Assembly (NCBI GenBank): GCA_030374765.1
Contig: JARGXX010000088.1
Location: forward strand, 2,294,001-2,358,000
From: Agarophyton chilense
Lineage: Eukaryota > Rhodophyta > Florideophyceae > Gracilariales > Gracilariaceae
DNA: 64,000 nt
Reading direction: 5' to 3'
A program made the position numbers and the translations under genes. The notes below the pieces were generated by a model. The model saw only the letters and a list, made by a program, of their open reading frames with translations, made no database searches and was not told the DNA's origin. Position 1 is the stretch's first letter, and each line of letters opens with the position of its first letter. This document shows positions 1 to 9,915 of the stretch, piece by piece.

Positions 1-326
1 GTATGTTGGTTCAAAACGAAAAAGTATATTTCGTTTTCAAAATTTTAGGATCATCGTTTCTTCTGAGTCGGGTTCCTTTCGGGTTTGTTTCGCAACCGCA
101 AATCTCTATTGGGAGGTTGTTCATTACCATAGCGACAGCATCAATTTTGGCTTCTTGTTATAAAGTTGAAAACTTCGTGAGCGACAGGGGTGTTCATTCG
201 ATGGCAATTTGACTTCTATTAAGCCAGGACAATACCAACCGCTTCATAGCATACTGTGCAAGTCATGCATGTGGACTGATTTTCTGTTTAGAAGTACCAC
301 TAGAAAGTCTCTGTCGGTTGAAGGAG
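1..326. other. Intergenic, upstream of RAD17-like gene
   Basis: No supportable gene. A 69-codon plus-strand frame (3-212) has no recognisable domain. The segment probably carries the promoter of the gene that starts at 327; I saw no clear motif in it. Confidence 0.5.
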
Positions 327-2078
327 ATGGTTATAACTACTCGAAGTAGAAAACGCCGTCTTGAATCTCTAATTGATGAGCCGAAACCAGACCCCATTGA
401 AACAGTTGAAGATTTTGAGCCTAACGAAAGTGATCAGTCGAGTGAATCATCTCCGCAGCTTCAGGTGGTACATCAAAGAAGAAGAGGCTCCTCATCTCAT
501 CTCGAAGCCGACGGTGATCAATCTTCCGAACAGTTATGCTGGACTGACCGATACTCGCATATTCAATCCCAAACAGGGCTTGCTGTATCTACGAAGAAGT
601 TTAATGAAATTGTGGAGTGGCTTGGTCTTGCCCTTGACTCCCTCGCACCAAGATTCCTTGTTTTGAGTGGACCTCCGGGATGTGGGAAAGGTTCAGCCGT
701 TAAAGCAGCATGCGAAAAACTTGGGTGTAAATTGGTCAGTTGGGAGGCTCCACTAACTGTTTCAACTAGCATATCCGCGGCTCTTATTGAAGACTTTCAT
801 TCGTTTGTCATCGGAGCTCAATATCGAAGTCTGGTTTCCACTCCTAACGAGGAAAAAGGTTACAACGGAAGCAAGCCACCACCTATGTACCCTGAAAATA
901 CAAAAGCGGACAAGCATGTACTTGTCATTGATGACCTGCCTCTTCACATTTCAGATATAGCTGCCTATAGAGAATCGATACAGCAACTGTTCGGGAATAT
1001 TGCCAAATTTGCACCGTATCCCGCCATCCTTTTGCTTTCTGACAACGATAAAGGTATTTACCGTATGTCCAACATGGTCTTGGGTACCTCTCTGCTCAAC
1101 TCACAATGGGTTGGCTCTATCACAGTGCCCCCTGTATCAGCGTCAATGATGAAAAAGCGTTTACAACAAATATTGGCTTTGGAAAGCATAACAGTTTCTC
1201 GAGACCAGATTGATTTAATTGTTTCCTCAAGTAATGGCGATATTCGTTCTGCCCTGAACAATTTACACATGTTCATCACGTGTGCTAAACAAACGAATTC
1301 TAACACCCAAGCAGAGCTCTCACTGCGGCGGAAAAAGAGGCCAAGGGTGAAGAAGGAAACTAGGAGCTCTTCCCGCATGCAACTTGACAGAGATATAACG
1401 CTCAGTACGTACCACGCGGTGTCCAAGATTTTGAACAACAAGAGATCTGAAAATGGTCGATCACGTTACGTGGCAGAAGATATCCTTGATGAAGCGCGAA
1501 TTGATCCGTCTACTTTCATATCATTTCTTCACCACAACTACCCTGACTTTTTCGGCAACTCCGATGACGTCGTACCCGCCCTTACTTGCTTGTCAGAAGC
1601 GGATACACTACTTCCGTGGCGACAAGAAGATGACTTCAGATTCGATTTGAGAGAATGCGCCGCGTCTATTGTCACTAGAGGTTTTCTGTACTTTAATACA
1701 CAACCCAACAGAAACGGTTGGCGCCCTATACGCGGGCCGGAATCACACAAGATATGGAAGGCGAGCCGTAATCATGTACAGTATTCAAAGGCGATGTTCG
1801 CAGGCTGTCAGGGCCGACATCTATCCACAAGATCAGAACTGTGCGAAACTCTACCTTACGCCAAGAAAATCAGTGAGTTATCAGCATCTGGCTGCTTCCC
1901 TCCCGCCTTACATGCATCAGCCTCTCAAGAAATTGTTTGCGACGAATCTAGAATAGAACGCATCAATGATAGCCACTCCAAGACGGCGTCCATAAGAAAC
2001 ATAGCAATTCTGGGTGATTTAGAAGTTGAAGAGGATCTCACAGACCCTATTGAAGAATATGACAATGGCGATTGGTAA
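327..2078 (+). CDS. RAD17: RAD17-like checkpoint clamp loader (AAA+ ATPase)
   Basis: Predicted RAD17/Rad24-type subunit, which with Rfc2-5 loads the 9-1-1 clamp at damaged DNA in the nucleus. The 583-residue product has an acidic, low-complexity N-terminus, then a P-loop at residues 115-123 (GPPGCGKGS) after LVLS. A Walker B-like stretch VLVIDDLP lies at 198-205; an acidic pair followed by Leu-Pro is typical of RAD17 rather than of RFC subunits. A SNGDIRSALNNL-like lid helix follows, and then a basic linker. Length is slightly below animal RAD17 (about 680). The residue after the Walker A Lys is Gly instead of Thr/Ser, with Ser one later. ATG at 327 is the first in frame; the frame itself opens at a TTG at 318. 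It converges on the OTU gene with 157 bp between. Another RFC/AAA+ protein is the alternative. Confidence 0.8.
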   Translation: MVITTRSRKRRLESLIDEPKPDPIETVEDFEPNESDQSSESSPQLQVVHQRRRGSSSHLEADGDQSSEQLCWTDRYSHIQSQTGLAVSTKKFNEIVEWLGLALDSLAPRFLVLSGPPGCGKGSAVKAACEKLGCKLVSWEAPLTVSTSISAALIEDFHSFVIGAQYRSLVSTPNEEKGYNGSKPPPMYPENTKADKHVLVIDDLPLHISDIAAYRESIQQLFGNIAKFAPYPAILLLSDNDKGIYRMSNMVLGTSLLNSQWVGSITVPPVSASMMKKRLQQILALESITVSRDQIDLIVSSSNGDIRSALNNLHMFITCAKQTNSNTQAELSLRRKKRPRVKKETRSSSRMQLDRDITLSTYHAVSKILNNKRSENGRSRYVAEDILDEARIDPSTFISFLHHNYPDFFGNSDDVVPALTCLSEADTLLPWRQEDDFRFDLRECAASIVTRGFLYFNTQPNRNGWRPIRGPESHKIWKASRNHVQYSKAMFAGCQGRHLSTRSELCETLPYAKKISELSASGCFPPALHASASQEIVCDESRIERINDSHSKTASIRNIAILGDLEVEEDLTDPIEEYDNGDW

Positions 2079-2235
2079 TCTCCAATCGGTGATGCAACCG
2101 GTTTGCCCCAGAGCAGCATGCGCGCACAACGAGAAACGCCGCTTTGAGCCAGCCAATCCCAAGCGCATCCATGTATGACTAGTTTAACAGGATAAAACAT
2201 ATTGTGTGAGATCTTCATGCCCCATGGACTCGTAC

Positions 2236-3492
2236 TTAAATCGCTATGTCCAATTCGTGGGGCTGTAGAATATTAGGAGGGCGGATGTTTTCAGGCTCAT
2301 TCCTTGCGAACTTTTCTTGCGCTCTTCGTCTTCTCGCCTTTCTGTCCTTCTTCTTCGCCTCTTGTTCGCGTTTCTTGCTTGATTTGGCGTGCTTCCCTTG
2401 TGATTTCTTCGCTAATTGCTTTTCAAGTTGTGTTATTACATTAAGAGCAGTGCGGGCATCCTTTTCTATGTTGATGAGCTCTTCGTGGATTAAATCCGTT
2501 TGCCGGCGTACGGACTCTCGATATCTTTGTTCATTGTCGCTACTTTCATCTGGTTGTGTTGATGAACCATCACTTTGCGAAGACGTGGAACCAGATGTGA
2601 AACGGCGTCTCCTGTTTTCTTTCTGCAGCTTGTGAGCTCTTTTGCGATAAGAACTTCGAGCGTTGTCAATGGTTTCAAAATGTGATTCCAGCTTTTTCCG
2701 TGCCGCTTTCATATCTCGCTCTATGTTGTGCGTTTCATATTTGGCATCGCTTGAGCTCCTGGAAGAAGATTCTGCGGCACGCATACTTCTGGCTGCTCGA
2801 CGCGCCTTCTCAACGGCTGCACAAGCATCATAATGCGCGCGTTCAGTGCGCTTCCACATAGATGATACACTGTCTTGGTCGGAATGCTTTCGGAAGCGGA
2901 GGCGACGATTGCTAGAGCTTTCTTCTTGTGGCGGTTCATTTTCACTTTCGGGATTAGTCGGGGGCCGCGGCAGAGGGAGAGGATCATGCTGGGCTGGTAC
3001 TTGTGAATCGGCAGTGTGCAAAGGACGCACGGACGCGTAGTGCTCGCCGAAATGATACGATAGATGGATTGAGACGGCTTGCTTTGCTGGATGATTGCGA
3101 ATGTCGTACGATGGTTTGCCGCTCTGGTGCACGCGAATGTTGACACTACAGGCCATGGAAATGGCTTGCAACTCCAAGTTATCAGCCCACACGCCGTCGT
3201 TTCTCATTTCACTGACATATTCGTCGAAACTCTGTTCTTCGTCGATGAAATGCTTGTAGTGGTCTGCATTTTGTTCAAGGTAATCGCAAGCCAGTTCACG
3301 AAGCTTCATGTGTTCGTCTTCATAGCCATACAACTGGTCCGATACAGCGCGGAAGAAGCAGTTTCCATCGTTTGCAACGTCGCGAATCAACAGGCCGGTG
3401 GGTCGCAGAAGCTCTGAGAAAGCGGCAATATCAAGCTCTTCCAGCGGCGGCGGTGCGGATTGAGGAGAGGGGGTTCTCTGCCTCCGGCCCAT
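2236..3492 (-). CDS. OTU-domain deubiquitinase (OTUD3-like)
   Basis: Predicted cysteine protease that removes ubiquitin. From the ATG at 3492 the product is 418 residues. The OTU domain covers about residues 25-158, with the catalytic loop DGNCFFRA (Cys45) and the catalytic His151 in HFGEHYASVR, the order and spacing of the OTUD3/OTUD4 branch. Family knowledge suggests a preference for Lys-linked chains, which cannot be read here. After the domain comes a long hydrophilic tail rich in Ser, Arg and Lys (residues about 165-415), with predicted coiled coil and several basic clusters that could be nuclear localisation signals. The frame is open to 3690, but the extra 66 codons are hydrophobic and variable and are taken as 5' leader. 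It converges with the RAD17-like gene. Confidence 0.85.
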   Translation of the reverse strand: MGRRQRTPSPQSAPPPLEELDIAAFSELLRPTGLLIRDVANDGNCFFRAVSDQLYGYEDEHMKLRELACDYLEQNADHYKHFIDEEQSFDEYVSEMRNDGVWADNLELQAISMACSVNIRVHQSGKPSYDIRNHPAKQAVSIHLSYHFGEHYASVRPLHTADSQVPAQHDPLPLPRPPTNPESENEPPQEESSSNRRLRFRKHSDQDSVSSMWKRTERAHYDACAAVEKARRAARSMRAAESSSRSSSDAKYETHNIERDMKAARKKLESHFETIDNARSSYRKRAHKLQKENRRRRFTSGSTSSQSDGSSTQPDESSDNEQRYRESVRRQTDLIHEELINIEKDARTALNVITQLEKQLAKKSQGKHAKSSKKREQEAKKKDRKARRRRAQEKFARNEPENIRPPNILQPHELDIAI

Positions 3493-4083
3493 GGTGAAGC
3501 AAAAGCGAACAAACGCTAGGCGACTTGATGATGGGTAGTGTTTCGAAGGCACAGGGGTTGCCAAGGAATACAACAAAGCCCTGACGTGGTTTAGCTCCCT
3601 CGAAAGATATATCGGAGCGGAGGCAAACAAGCTGTTGTTTAGCATTGCCACAGCTTGTCTGCACGGCTGCAGAGCGAACAAAAACGTCATTGGCGAGGCA
3701 CGTGGAGAGGGGGGGGGGGACGGGGTTCACAAGTGCTCGTGTAGGGGACACAGCGCGTATCGGCGCGCTCTCATAAATTTGATGCAATATTGCGGCCACT
3801 GGCACGTGTGCATCTTTTATAATCAATGTGATGGGGGGCTCAGAATGAGCGCTCCCCCACCTCCCCGCCGCAGTTGCATCGTACACATTTTCGATAACTT
3901 CCCTTCATCACCGAGACTCAGTATCTAGTACATGCTTTCGTTACTCGTATCTATAGATACACACCGTGCCAGCTCTTTCCTTTCTAAATTGAAAAATCGC
4001 CATCGGTTTGGCTTTGGTAATTAAACAACTACTAGAAACACTACAAATCTCAATCAGTCTTTGAACAGCCCTAATTTGCTTTC
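3493..4083. other. Intergenic, promoter region of OTU gene
   Basis: Lies between the OTU start and the 3' end of the RING/PHD/BRCT gene, both on the minus strand. It contains a G run near 3711-3720 and an A/T-richer part from about 3900. No gene supported. Confidence 0.5.
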
Positions 4084-5994
4084 TCAATCCATTCTATTCT
4101 TCGTACACAAATCCAATAGCCAGCCCGAGGTCACTACTCTTGCTCCGCGTGGTGGTTCCAATCTAGAAAACTGTTCTCTACGACTGTTCTTCTTAGTATC
4201 TTCCTCACGCACATAAACCAATGCGTCATCCGCACCGTTCCCTATTCCAGCTTCACGTTGCACAACAGTGCCACCGCCCATCTGCACAAGACTCATCAAC
4301 TCTTCCTTCTTTTCTCTCGGCCCATTGTAACAACAAAAACTGGTGTTTAGGTTTGCATACACGGCATCCTTGTGTTGCTCCCAACTTAGTTGATGTAGGT
4401 AACTTTCAAAAGGAGCCCAATGTCTCGTATTGCAAGACTCTTGGACCCAGCTCCAGCACACAATTCTAGCGCGTGATGCAATTGCCTTGCACAACTTCAT
4501 AGTTCTTAACGGGTTCTCCGTGGGTTTCAAACACCGAATAACCAGATGTGTAACCTTGCTGTCCACATCTTCCTTCACAATGGTTTTCTTCGCCTTTGCA
4601 ACGCTTCGCAAAAGCTCTCGATCCTCCTCGAGCAGCCCCGTGTGCGATAACACCATGCGTTTCTTGCTGTCCGTCTTCTTTCGTTGAGCCGATTTGCTTC
4701 TAGGTCGCTTGGCGCTAGACGGGGTGAGAGAGGACGCAAATTGATCATCGTGCTCCATGACTTGAACAGTGGGTTCTGCTCGCCGTCGCTTTTTAGATGA
4801 AATGCATTCAGTGTTTGGTGGTCTACTGTTGTCGCCTCTGCGAGTGGGTAAATTTGTTACAGGTTGCTTTCCCGTGCACACCGCACAATTCCAGCTGCCG
4901 TGCGGAATGGTGCGCAACGCTGAACACGCAGGATGTGTGCATCGCTCGCAGGTATCGCACATCAGCAGACGCCCTCCCGTGGAACATATATAACAAACAT
5001 CATCATGAGACAATGAAATCTTGCCACTGGGATCTGAAAGTGCGCTGTTGAACTGCTTTTCATCAATGTTGGGCGATTCATTTGCGTGTTGAACACAAAA
5101 CATTTTGTAGCCATCCTCTATAAATATGCACTTTTCAACAACCGCACAAGCGAAATGATACTTTTTTGAACATGATGGAGAGCAGCAGTCGATGGTGGCA
5201 CGAGATCTACCACAAGCCGAACGTTGGCAGATGACGTTTGAGTTGATTGAGATGGCTGCATCAACCCCCTGTAATGTATCGTCGAGCTGGTAAACACCCG
5301 GCGTGTACATTGAACAGTTTTCATGCGCAAACAATGCTGACTTTCGAAGTGTAGAAGGAGCGGGTATAAAACGCCCGAATTGAACAGAGCGCGAAAAGAA
5401 AGACGGATCGATGCCCTTTGGACACAAGGCACAGACGCGTGGTGCACGAATTTCTTGTTGGTGATGATTTTGTTCAATTCGTTTCAATCTTAAAGCTTGT
5501 TCTCGTTGAATGTTACGAATTCGACTGACAGCCGATGATAAAGCAGTGTCAAATCCGTCTTTGAGTGTCGACTGGTTTAACGCGACGGGCTCCTGTGAAA
5601 TATCACACTGTTGTAGAATTTCACGCAGCGAGCGTAGTGAGGCGGTGGCTTGCGCAAAGGATATGATGGGACTTAACATTCTCTTGGCTGTTTTCTGCTT
5701 GCAGATTGGGCAGCGCGCTTGGCTGGTTGACAGCATGGTGGTGATGCAGGCTGGACAAAAGACATGGCTGCATTGGAGCTGATGTGCGTCTTCCATGATT
5801 CCTAGACAAATGGAGCATGTGAGACTGTTTTCAAGATTGTCCACGAGTGGGGAGAGGGTGCGCAGTGCTTGGACGGCGTTGTGGTCTGTGGAGGGTTCTG
5901 CGAGGTTGTGAGACGGTGCTGTGGGCGGTTGGGCAGGGGGAGGCTGTGAGGAAGGGCATTTCGATGGCTGTTGTGGCTGTTTTTCGTCGCACAT
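4084..5994 (-). CDS. BRCA1/BARD1-like RING, extended PHD, PHD and tandem BRCT protein
   Basis: Predicted nuclear ubiquitin ligase of the plant BRCA1/BARD1 type, acting in DNA repair and chromatin reading. From the ATG at 5994 it has 636 residues. A C3HC4 RING is at about 60-98 (CSICLG...CPIC). An extended PHD finger at about 188-303 begins CALCPKG and ends FCVQHA, as in plant BRCA1/BARD1. A separate canonical PHD finger at 334-373 begins CYICSTGG and ends WNCAVC. Basic NLS-like clusters lie at 400-446 and a BRCT pair at about 447-535 and 545-632, the latter ending in a WLLDLC helix. The N-terminal 40 residues are Gln/Pro/Ser rich. The frame continues to 6214 without an ATG. The extra PHD is unusual. 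It shares a roughly 390 bp divergent promoter with KRR1, which holds an E2F-type site. Confidence 0.85.
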   Translation of the reverse strand: MCDEKQPQQPSKCPSSQPPPAQPPTAPSHNLAEPSTDHNAVQALRTLSPLVDNLENSLTCSICLGIMEDAHQLQCSHVFCPACITTMLSTSQARCPICKQKTAKRMLSPIISFAQATASLRSLREILQQCDISQEPVALNQSTLKDGFDTALSSAVSRIRNIQREQALRLKRIEQNHHQQEIRAPRVCALCPKGIDPSFFSRSVQFGRFIPAPSTLRKSALFAHENCSMYTPGVYQLDDTLQGVDAAISINSNVICQRSACGRSRATIDCCSPSCSKKYHFACAVVEKCIFIEDGYKMFCVQHANESPNIDEKQFNSALSDPSGKISLSHDDVCYICSTGGRLLMCDTCERCTHPACSALRTIPHGSWNCAVCTGKQPVTNLPTRRGDNSRPPNTECISSKKRRRAEPTVQVMEHDDQFASSLTPSSAKRPRSKSAQRKKTDSKKRMVLSHTGLLEEDRELLRSVAKAKKTIVKEDVDSKVTHLVIRCLKPTENPLRTMKLCKAIASRARIVCWSWVQESCNTRHWAPFESYLHQLSWEQHKDAVYANLNTSFCCYNGPREKKEELMSLVQMGGGTVVQREAGIGNGADDALVYVREEDTKKNSRREQFSRLEPPRGARVVTSGWLLDLCTKNRMD

Positions 5995-6181
5995 CTGGGT
6001 TTTCGGTGGTGACGACGATGACGACGGTGGTTGTGATGGTGGTGATGGTGGTAGTGGTGGTGATTGCAATAGGCGAGTGTGGTTGGGTTGTGGTGGCAGT
6101 GGTCGGTATGACACCAATCCACTGCTGGACGGAAGGGACGGTGCCGCAGTGGCTACTGTACAGTATACGAACGAAGGGTAG

Positions 6182-7456
<1,275 letters not shown>

Positions 7457-7474
7457 GAAGAATTAGAAACGAAA

Positions 7475-7726
7475 TCAGGGCTTGTATTTTTGGGCCTGTT
7501 GCTTGAGTCGTGCAATGTTTTGCAGAAACACAGCGTCGAGACGTTCCTTCTCTTGGGCGAGGTAGGTGGTAAGCGAGCGCAGGTTGTCGGCGTGGCGCTC
7601 GTCGAGGGAGCGAACGAGTGCGTTGTAGTGAGCTTCGTAGTACTGCGCCAACGTCATTTGCGTGAGAGGCATGCCGGCGACGGTCTGTTGTTGCTGCGAC
7701 GACGGTGGTGGCGGTGGTGGTGGCAT
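7475..7726 (-). CDS. Small coiled-coil protein, unknown function
   Basis: An 83-residue product from the ATG at 7726. It begins with seven prolines and a Ser/Gln run, then forms one long amphipathic helix (residues about 27-80) rich in Ala, Leu, Glu, Arg and Tyr, ending QQAQKYKP. Heptad-like spacing of Leu suggests a coiled coil. I do not recognise the family; size and shape would suit a small subunit of a tethering or BLOC-like complex, but that is a guess. The frame extends to 7897 with another ATG, and the longer 140-residue form is possible, though its extra part has no coiled coil and low-complexity Pro/Arg. It converges with KRR1 and diverges from the thioredoxin gene. Confidence 0.5.
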   Translation of the reverse strand: MPPPPPPPSSQQQQTVAGMPLTQMTLAQYYEAHYNALVRSLDERHADNLRSLTTYLAQEKERLDAVFLQNIARLKQQAQKYKP

Positions 7727-7932
7727 GTCGGAGGACGCGGTCGACGGCGGCGGGGATCGGCGGTGACGGAGCTGGTGGGCCAGTGACGGCTTCGATGGCA
7801 GCGAAGGAGTCAGTCGGAGACGCAACTCGCATTTGAATATTTGAAGCGGAAGGCAGTACAGTAGGTGCAGATAGGGCAAGTTAGTTCGCCCAGCCAAAAC
7901 TGCTACGTGTACACGCGGATGGCGCCAGCATT

Positions 7933-8010
7933 TACGTCAGAATCCGCGTCAGAATCCGCGTCAGAATCCGCATCCATGTCAGTCTAGCGTCAGCGTCAGC
8001 GTCAGCGCGC
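7933..8010. promoter_or_regulatory. Cluster of CGTCA (bZIP/CRE-like) motifs in bidirectional promoter
   Basis: The segment holds a TACGTCA at 7933 followed by three 12 bp units built on CGTCAGAATCCG and then a run of AGCGTC units. At least six CGTCA/TGACG half-sites lie within about 75 bp, in the 460 bp between the small coiled-coil gene (minus) and the thioredoxin gene (plus). TGACG is the half-site of CREB/TGA-type bZIP factors. Regulation is inferred; the array could also be a plain microsatellite. Confidence 0.4.
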
Positions 8011-8188
8011 CGTTAGAAGCAAAACACGCTGGCGCGCGCCACCGCGAGAGTGCTCGTCATCCGCCTCATCCTCAAGCGCCGCCGACATCTCGCGCCCGAC
8101 TTGTGCACCGTCCTTGTTGCGCGACGTTTTCATCCCCACCCTCGCCGCCGTGTCCGTCGTGCCCTGTCACCCCAACTTTCGTCTCCAA

Positions 8189-8758
8189 ATGTCCGCCTTC
8201 ATCCCTGCCGCCGCGCCGCTTGTGCTCACCGCTGTCCCTCCCTCGTCCGCCGCCTTGTCTGCCCGACGCTCCTCGCGCTCCCTAGGACGCCCTCCGTTGC
8301 GCCCTCCGTCGCGCCCTCCGTCGCGTGCCACGCTGGCTGCACCGTCGTCGCCGTCGTCGCCGACGTCGCCGTCGCAGCCCCCCGCTGAAGATGAGCCGCT
8401 GCTGCCCGGTGCGCTGCTGTCCATCACCACGCCGGAACAGTATGATACGCTGGCGCAGCACGCTGCTGACGACGATGCGCTCGTCGTGTTGGATTTCATG
8501 GCCGCCTGGTGTAGAAAGTGTACCTACCTGGTGGGCGTCGTCAAGAAGCTGGCGCGTCAGTTCCCAAACGTATACTTTATCAAGGTAGATGTTAACAAAA
8601 TGAAGCGCCTCCCAGCGCAGTTTGGCATTCGCAACGTGCCCACTTTTGTGTTCGTTCATCGCCTCAACGTCGTCGACACGTTTGTGGCCGCCGAGAAGCC
8701 CACCGTTGTGTCAGAACGACTCAAAACCATTTTGAACACCTTGATACGTCGCTTGTGA
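8189..8758 (+). CDS. WCRKC-type thioredoxin, probably plastid
   Basis: Predicted thioredoxin-fold oxidoreductase. From the ATG at 8189 the product is 189 residues. Residues 1-70 are rich in Ala, Ser, Pro and Arg with almost no acidic residues until 67, which suits a transit peptide, including a short PPxRPPSR repeat. The thioredoxin domain follows (about 78-185), with LDFMAAWCRKC at 101-111 and the cis-Pro motif NVPTFVF. The WCRKC active site, in place of WCGPC, defines the chloroplast thioredoxin-like 3 (WCRKC1/2) group of plants. Both active-site cysteines are present. A longer frame starts at 8114, but the ATG at 8189 gives the better targeting sequence. It converges with the next gene, 49 bp apart. 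Confidence 0.85.
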   Translation: MSAFIPAAAPLVLTAVPPSSAALSARRSSRSLGRPPLRPPSRPPSRATLAAPSSPSSPTSPSQPPAEDEPLLPGALLSITTPEQYDTLAQHAADDDALVVLDFMAAWCRKCTYLVGVVKKLARQFPNVYFIKVDVNKMKRLPAQFGIRNVPTFVFVHRLNVVDTFVAAEKPTVVSERLKTILNTLIRRL

Positions 8759-8807
8759 TGCCGTGCTATAAAACATTCTCCCCTTCCCTACATCATGCAT
8801 AAACAGC

Positions 8808-9455
8808 TTATTCAGCGCTCTCTTCGCCCCCGGCCATATTGTCCACCGCTTGTTCCACACTCTCCCCCACTGCCCTCATCTCGCCGGTAGCCTCCGCAAC
8901 GCTCTGCTCCACCTCCTCAACGCCGCAGCACTCCTTCCGTGCACCCACCTTACAAGCTACAAACTTGAAGCCCTTCACGCCGGCCAGCCCCACCGCCGCG
9001 CCCATCACCGCGAAACAATACGCATCTCGTGCACCCTCCCAACTGCCCAACACGTTGGCAAAGCTCTCGCCGCGCACCTCCGCCAGACGATTGATGCGCA
9101 CCATAAGCAATGCCAGTCCAGCAGCAGCGCCCGCCGAGCTGGCCACCACGTCGGCGCGGTTTAGCTCGCTGGCCTCGAGTTTTTCGGCGCGCCCGCGGAT
9201 CTCCTCGCGAGACAGACGCGCTAGCTTGATGGCGGCGGCTAGTGTGGCGGCCGTCGTGCCCACCAAGGCGGCGCCGCCGCACAGACGCGCGATGGCGACC
9301 AGCGGCGGTGCGTCTGCGGCATTGAACGTGGTGGGCGCTAACGAGATGGCGGGTATCGCCAGCGCTACGCCGACGGTGGCGCCCAGCTGTGAGCCCTTCG
9401 CCTGGGCGTGAAGCACAACCGTTGCGCTGGGTTTCAAGATGTCTGCGAGCGTCAT
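8808..9455 (-). CDS. Ala-rich membrane protein, unknown function
   Basis: A 215-residue product from an ATG at 9455 (MTLADILKPS). It has about four hydrophobic stretches: residues about 25-45, 50-75, 105-117 and 145-165, rich in Ala, Gly and Val. The last 50 residues are acidic and helical (EEVEQSVAEATGEM). The Cys-rich spot ARKECCGVEEV follows the last hydrophobic stretch. No organelle signal is clear. The shape resembles small multi-pass membrane proteins of algae and plants, possibly the DUF1757 type, but I cannot confirm the family. Strong codon bias to G/C matches the neighbouring thioredoxin gene, which supports a real gene. Confidence 0.6.
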   Translation of the reverse strand: MTLADILKPSATVVLHAQAKGSQLGATVGVALAIPAISLAPTTFNAADAPPLVAIARLCGGAALVGTTAATLAAAIKLARLSREEIRGRAEKLEASELNRADVVASSAGAAAGLALLMVRINRLAEVRGESFANVLGSWEGARDAYCFAVMGAAVGLAGVKGFKFVACKVGARKECCGVEEVEQSVAEATGEMRAVGESVEQAVDNMAGGEESAE

Positions 9456-9542
9456 TGTTCCGCGAGCTTTTTAGGGGGAGTTCAGGTTAAGGGTGGGAGA
9501 GTGCAAACAGTGGGGACGGTGGGGGAAGGACGGGATCGACGA

Positions 9543-9585
9543 GGGGGGAAGAAGGGGGGGAAGAAGGGGGGGAAGAGGGGTAGGG
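9543..9585 (+). repeat. G-run array, G-quadruplex-forming potential
   Basis: Four runs of four to seven Gs, separated by AAGAA-type spacers, lie about 90-130 bp upstream of the membrane-protein start, on the strand opposite to that gene. The pattern satisfies the usual G4 rule of four G3+ tracts with loops up to 7. A further uninterrupted run of about 14 Gs sits at about 9898-9911, next to the phosphatase-like stop codon. Confidence 0.6.
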
Positions 9586-9915
9586 CCAAAAGGAAAGGGA
9601 TCGTAAGGTGAGGCGGTCGACGGCGGGTGAGGTGCGGGCAATATCGGACTGTTCCGTGGGCAGATGGGACGGGGCGGGCACGCAGCACGCACACATGCGG
9701 CCTTGTGTGTCGCTATCAGAACGGTTCGCCGCGCAACTTGCGTGCGATTGGCGCATGTGTTGTGTCACGCAATGATTGGGCGATGTGGCGGGGCCGTGGA
9801 CGACGGCACAGCGCGAACAGTATGTTCACGTATAACAGCACGTACAGAGCGCACAGTGGATACACGTGTTACAGCGCATACAGATTGTACAACGCATGGG
9901 GGGGGGGGGGGAGGC

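Noticed and set aside
8282..8659. 125-codon minus frame with an Arg run, opposite the thioredoxin gene
   Set aside because: Shadow of the Ala/Ser/Pro-rich transit peptide and the thioredoxin domain on the other strand.
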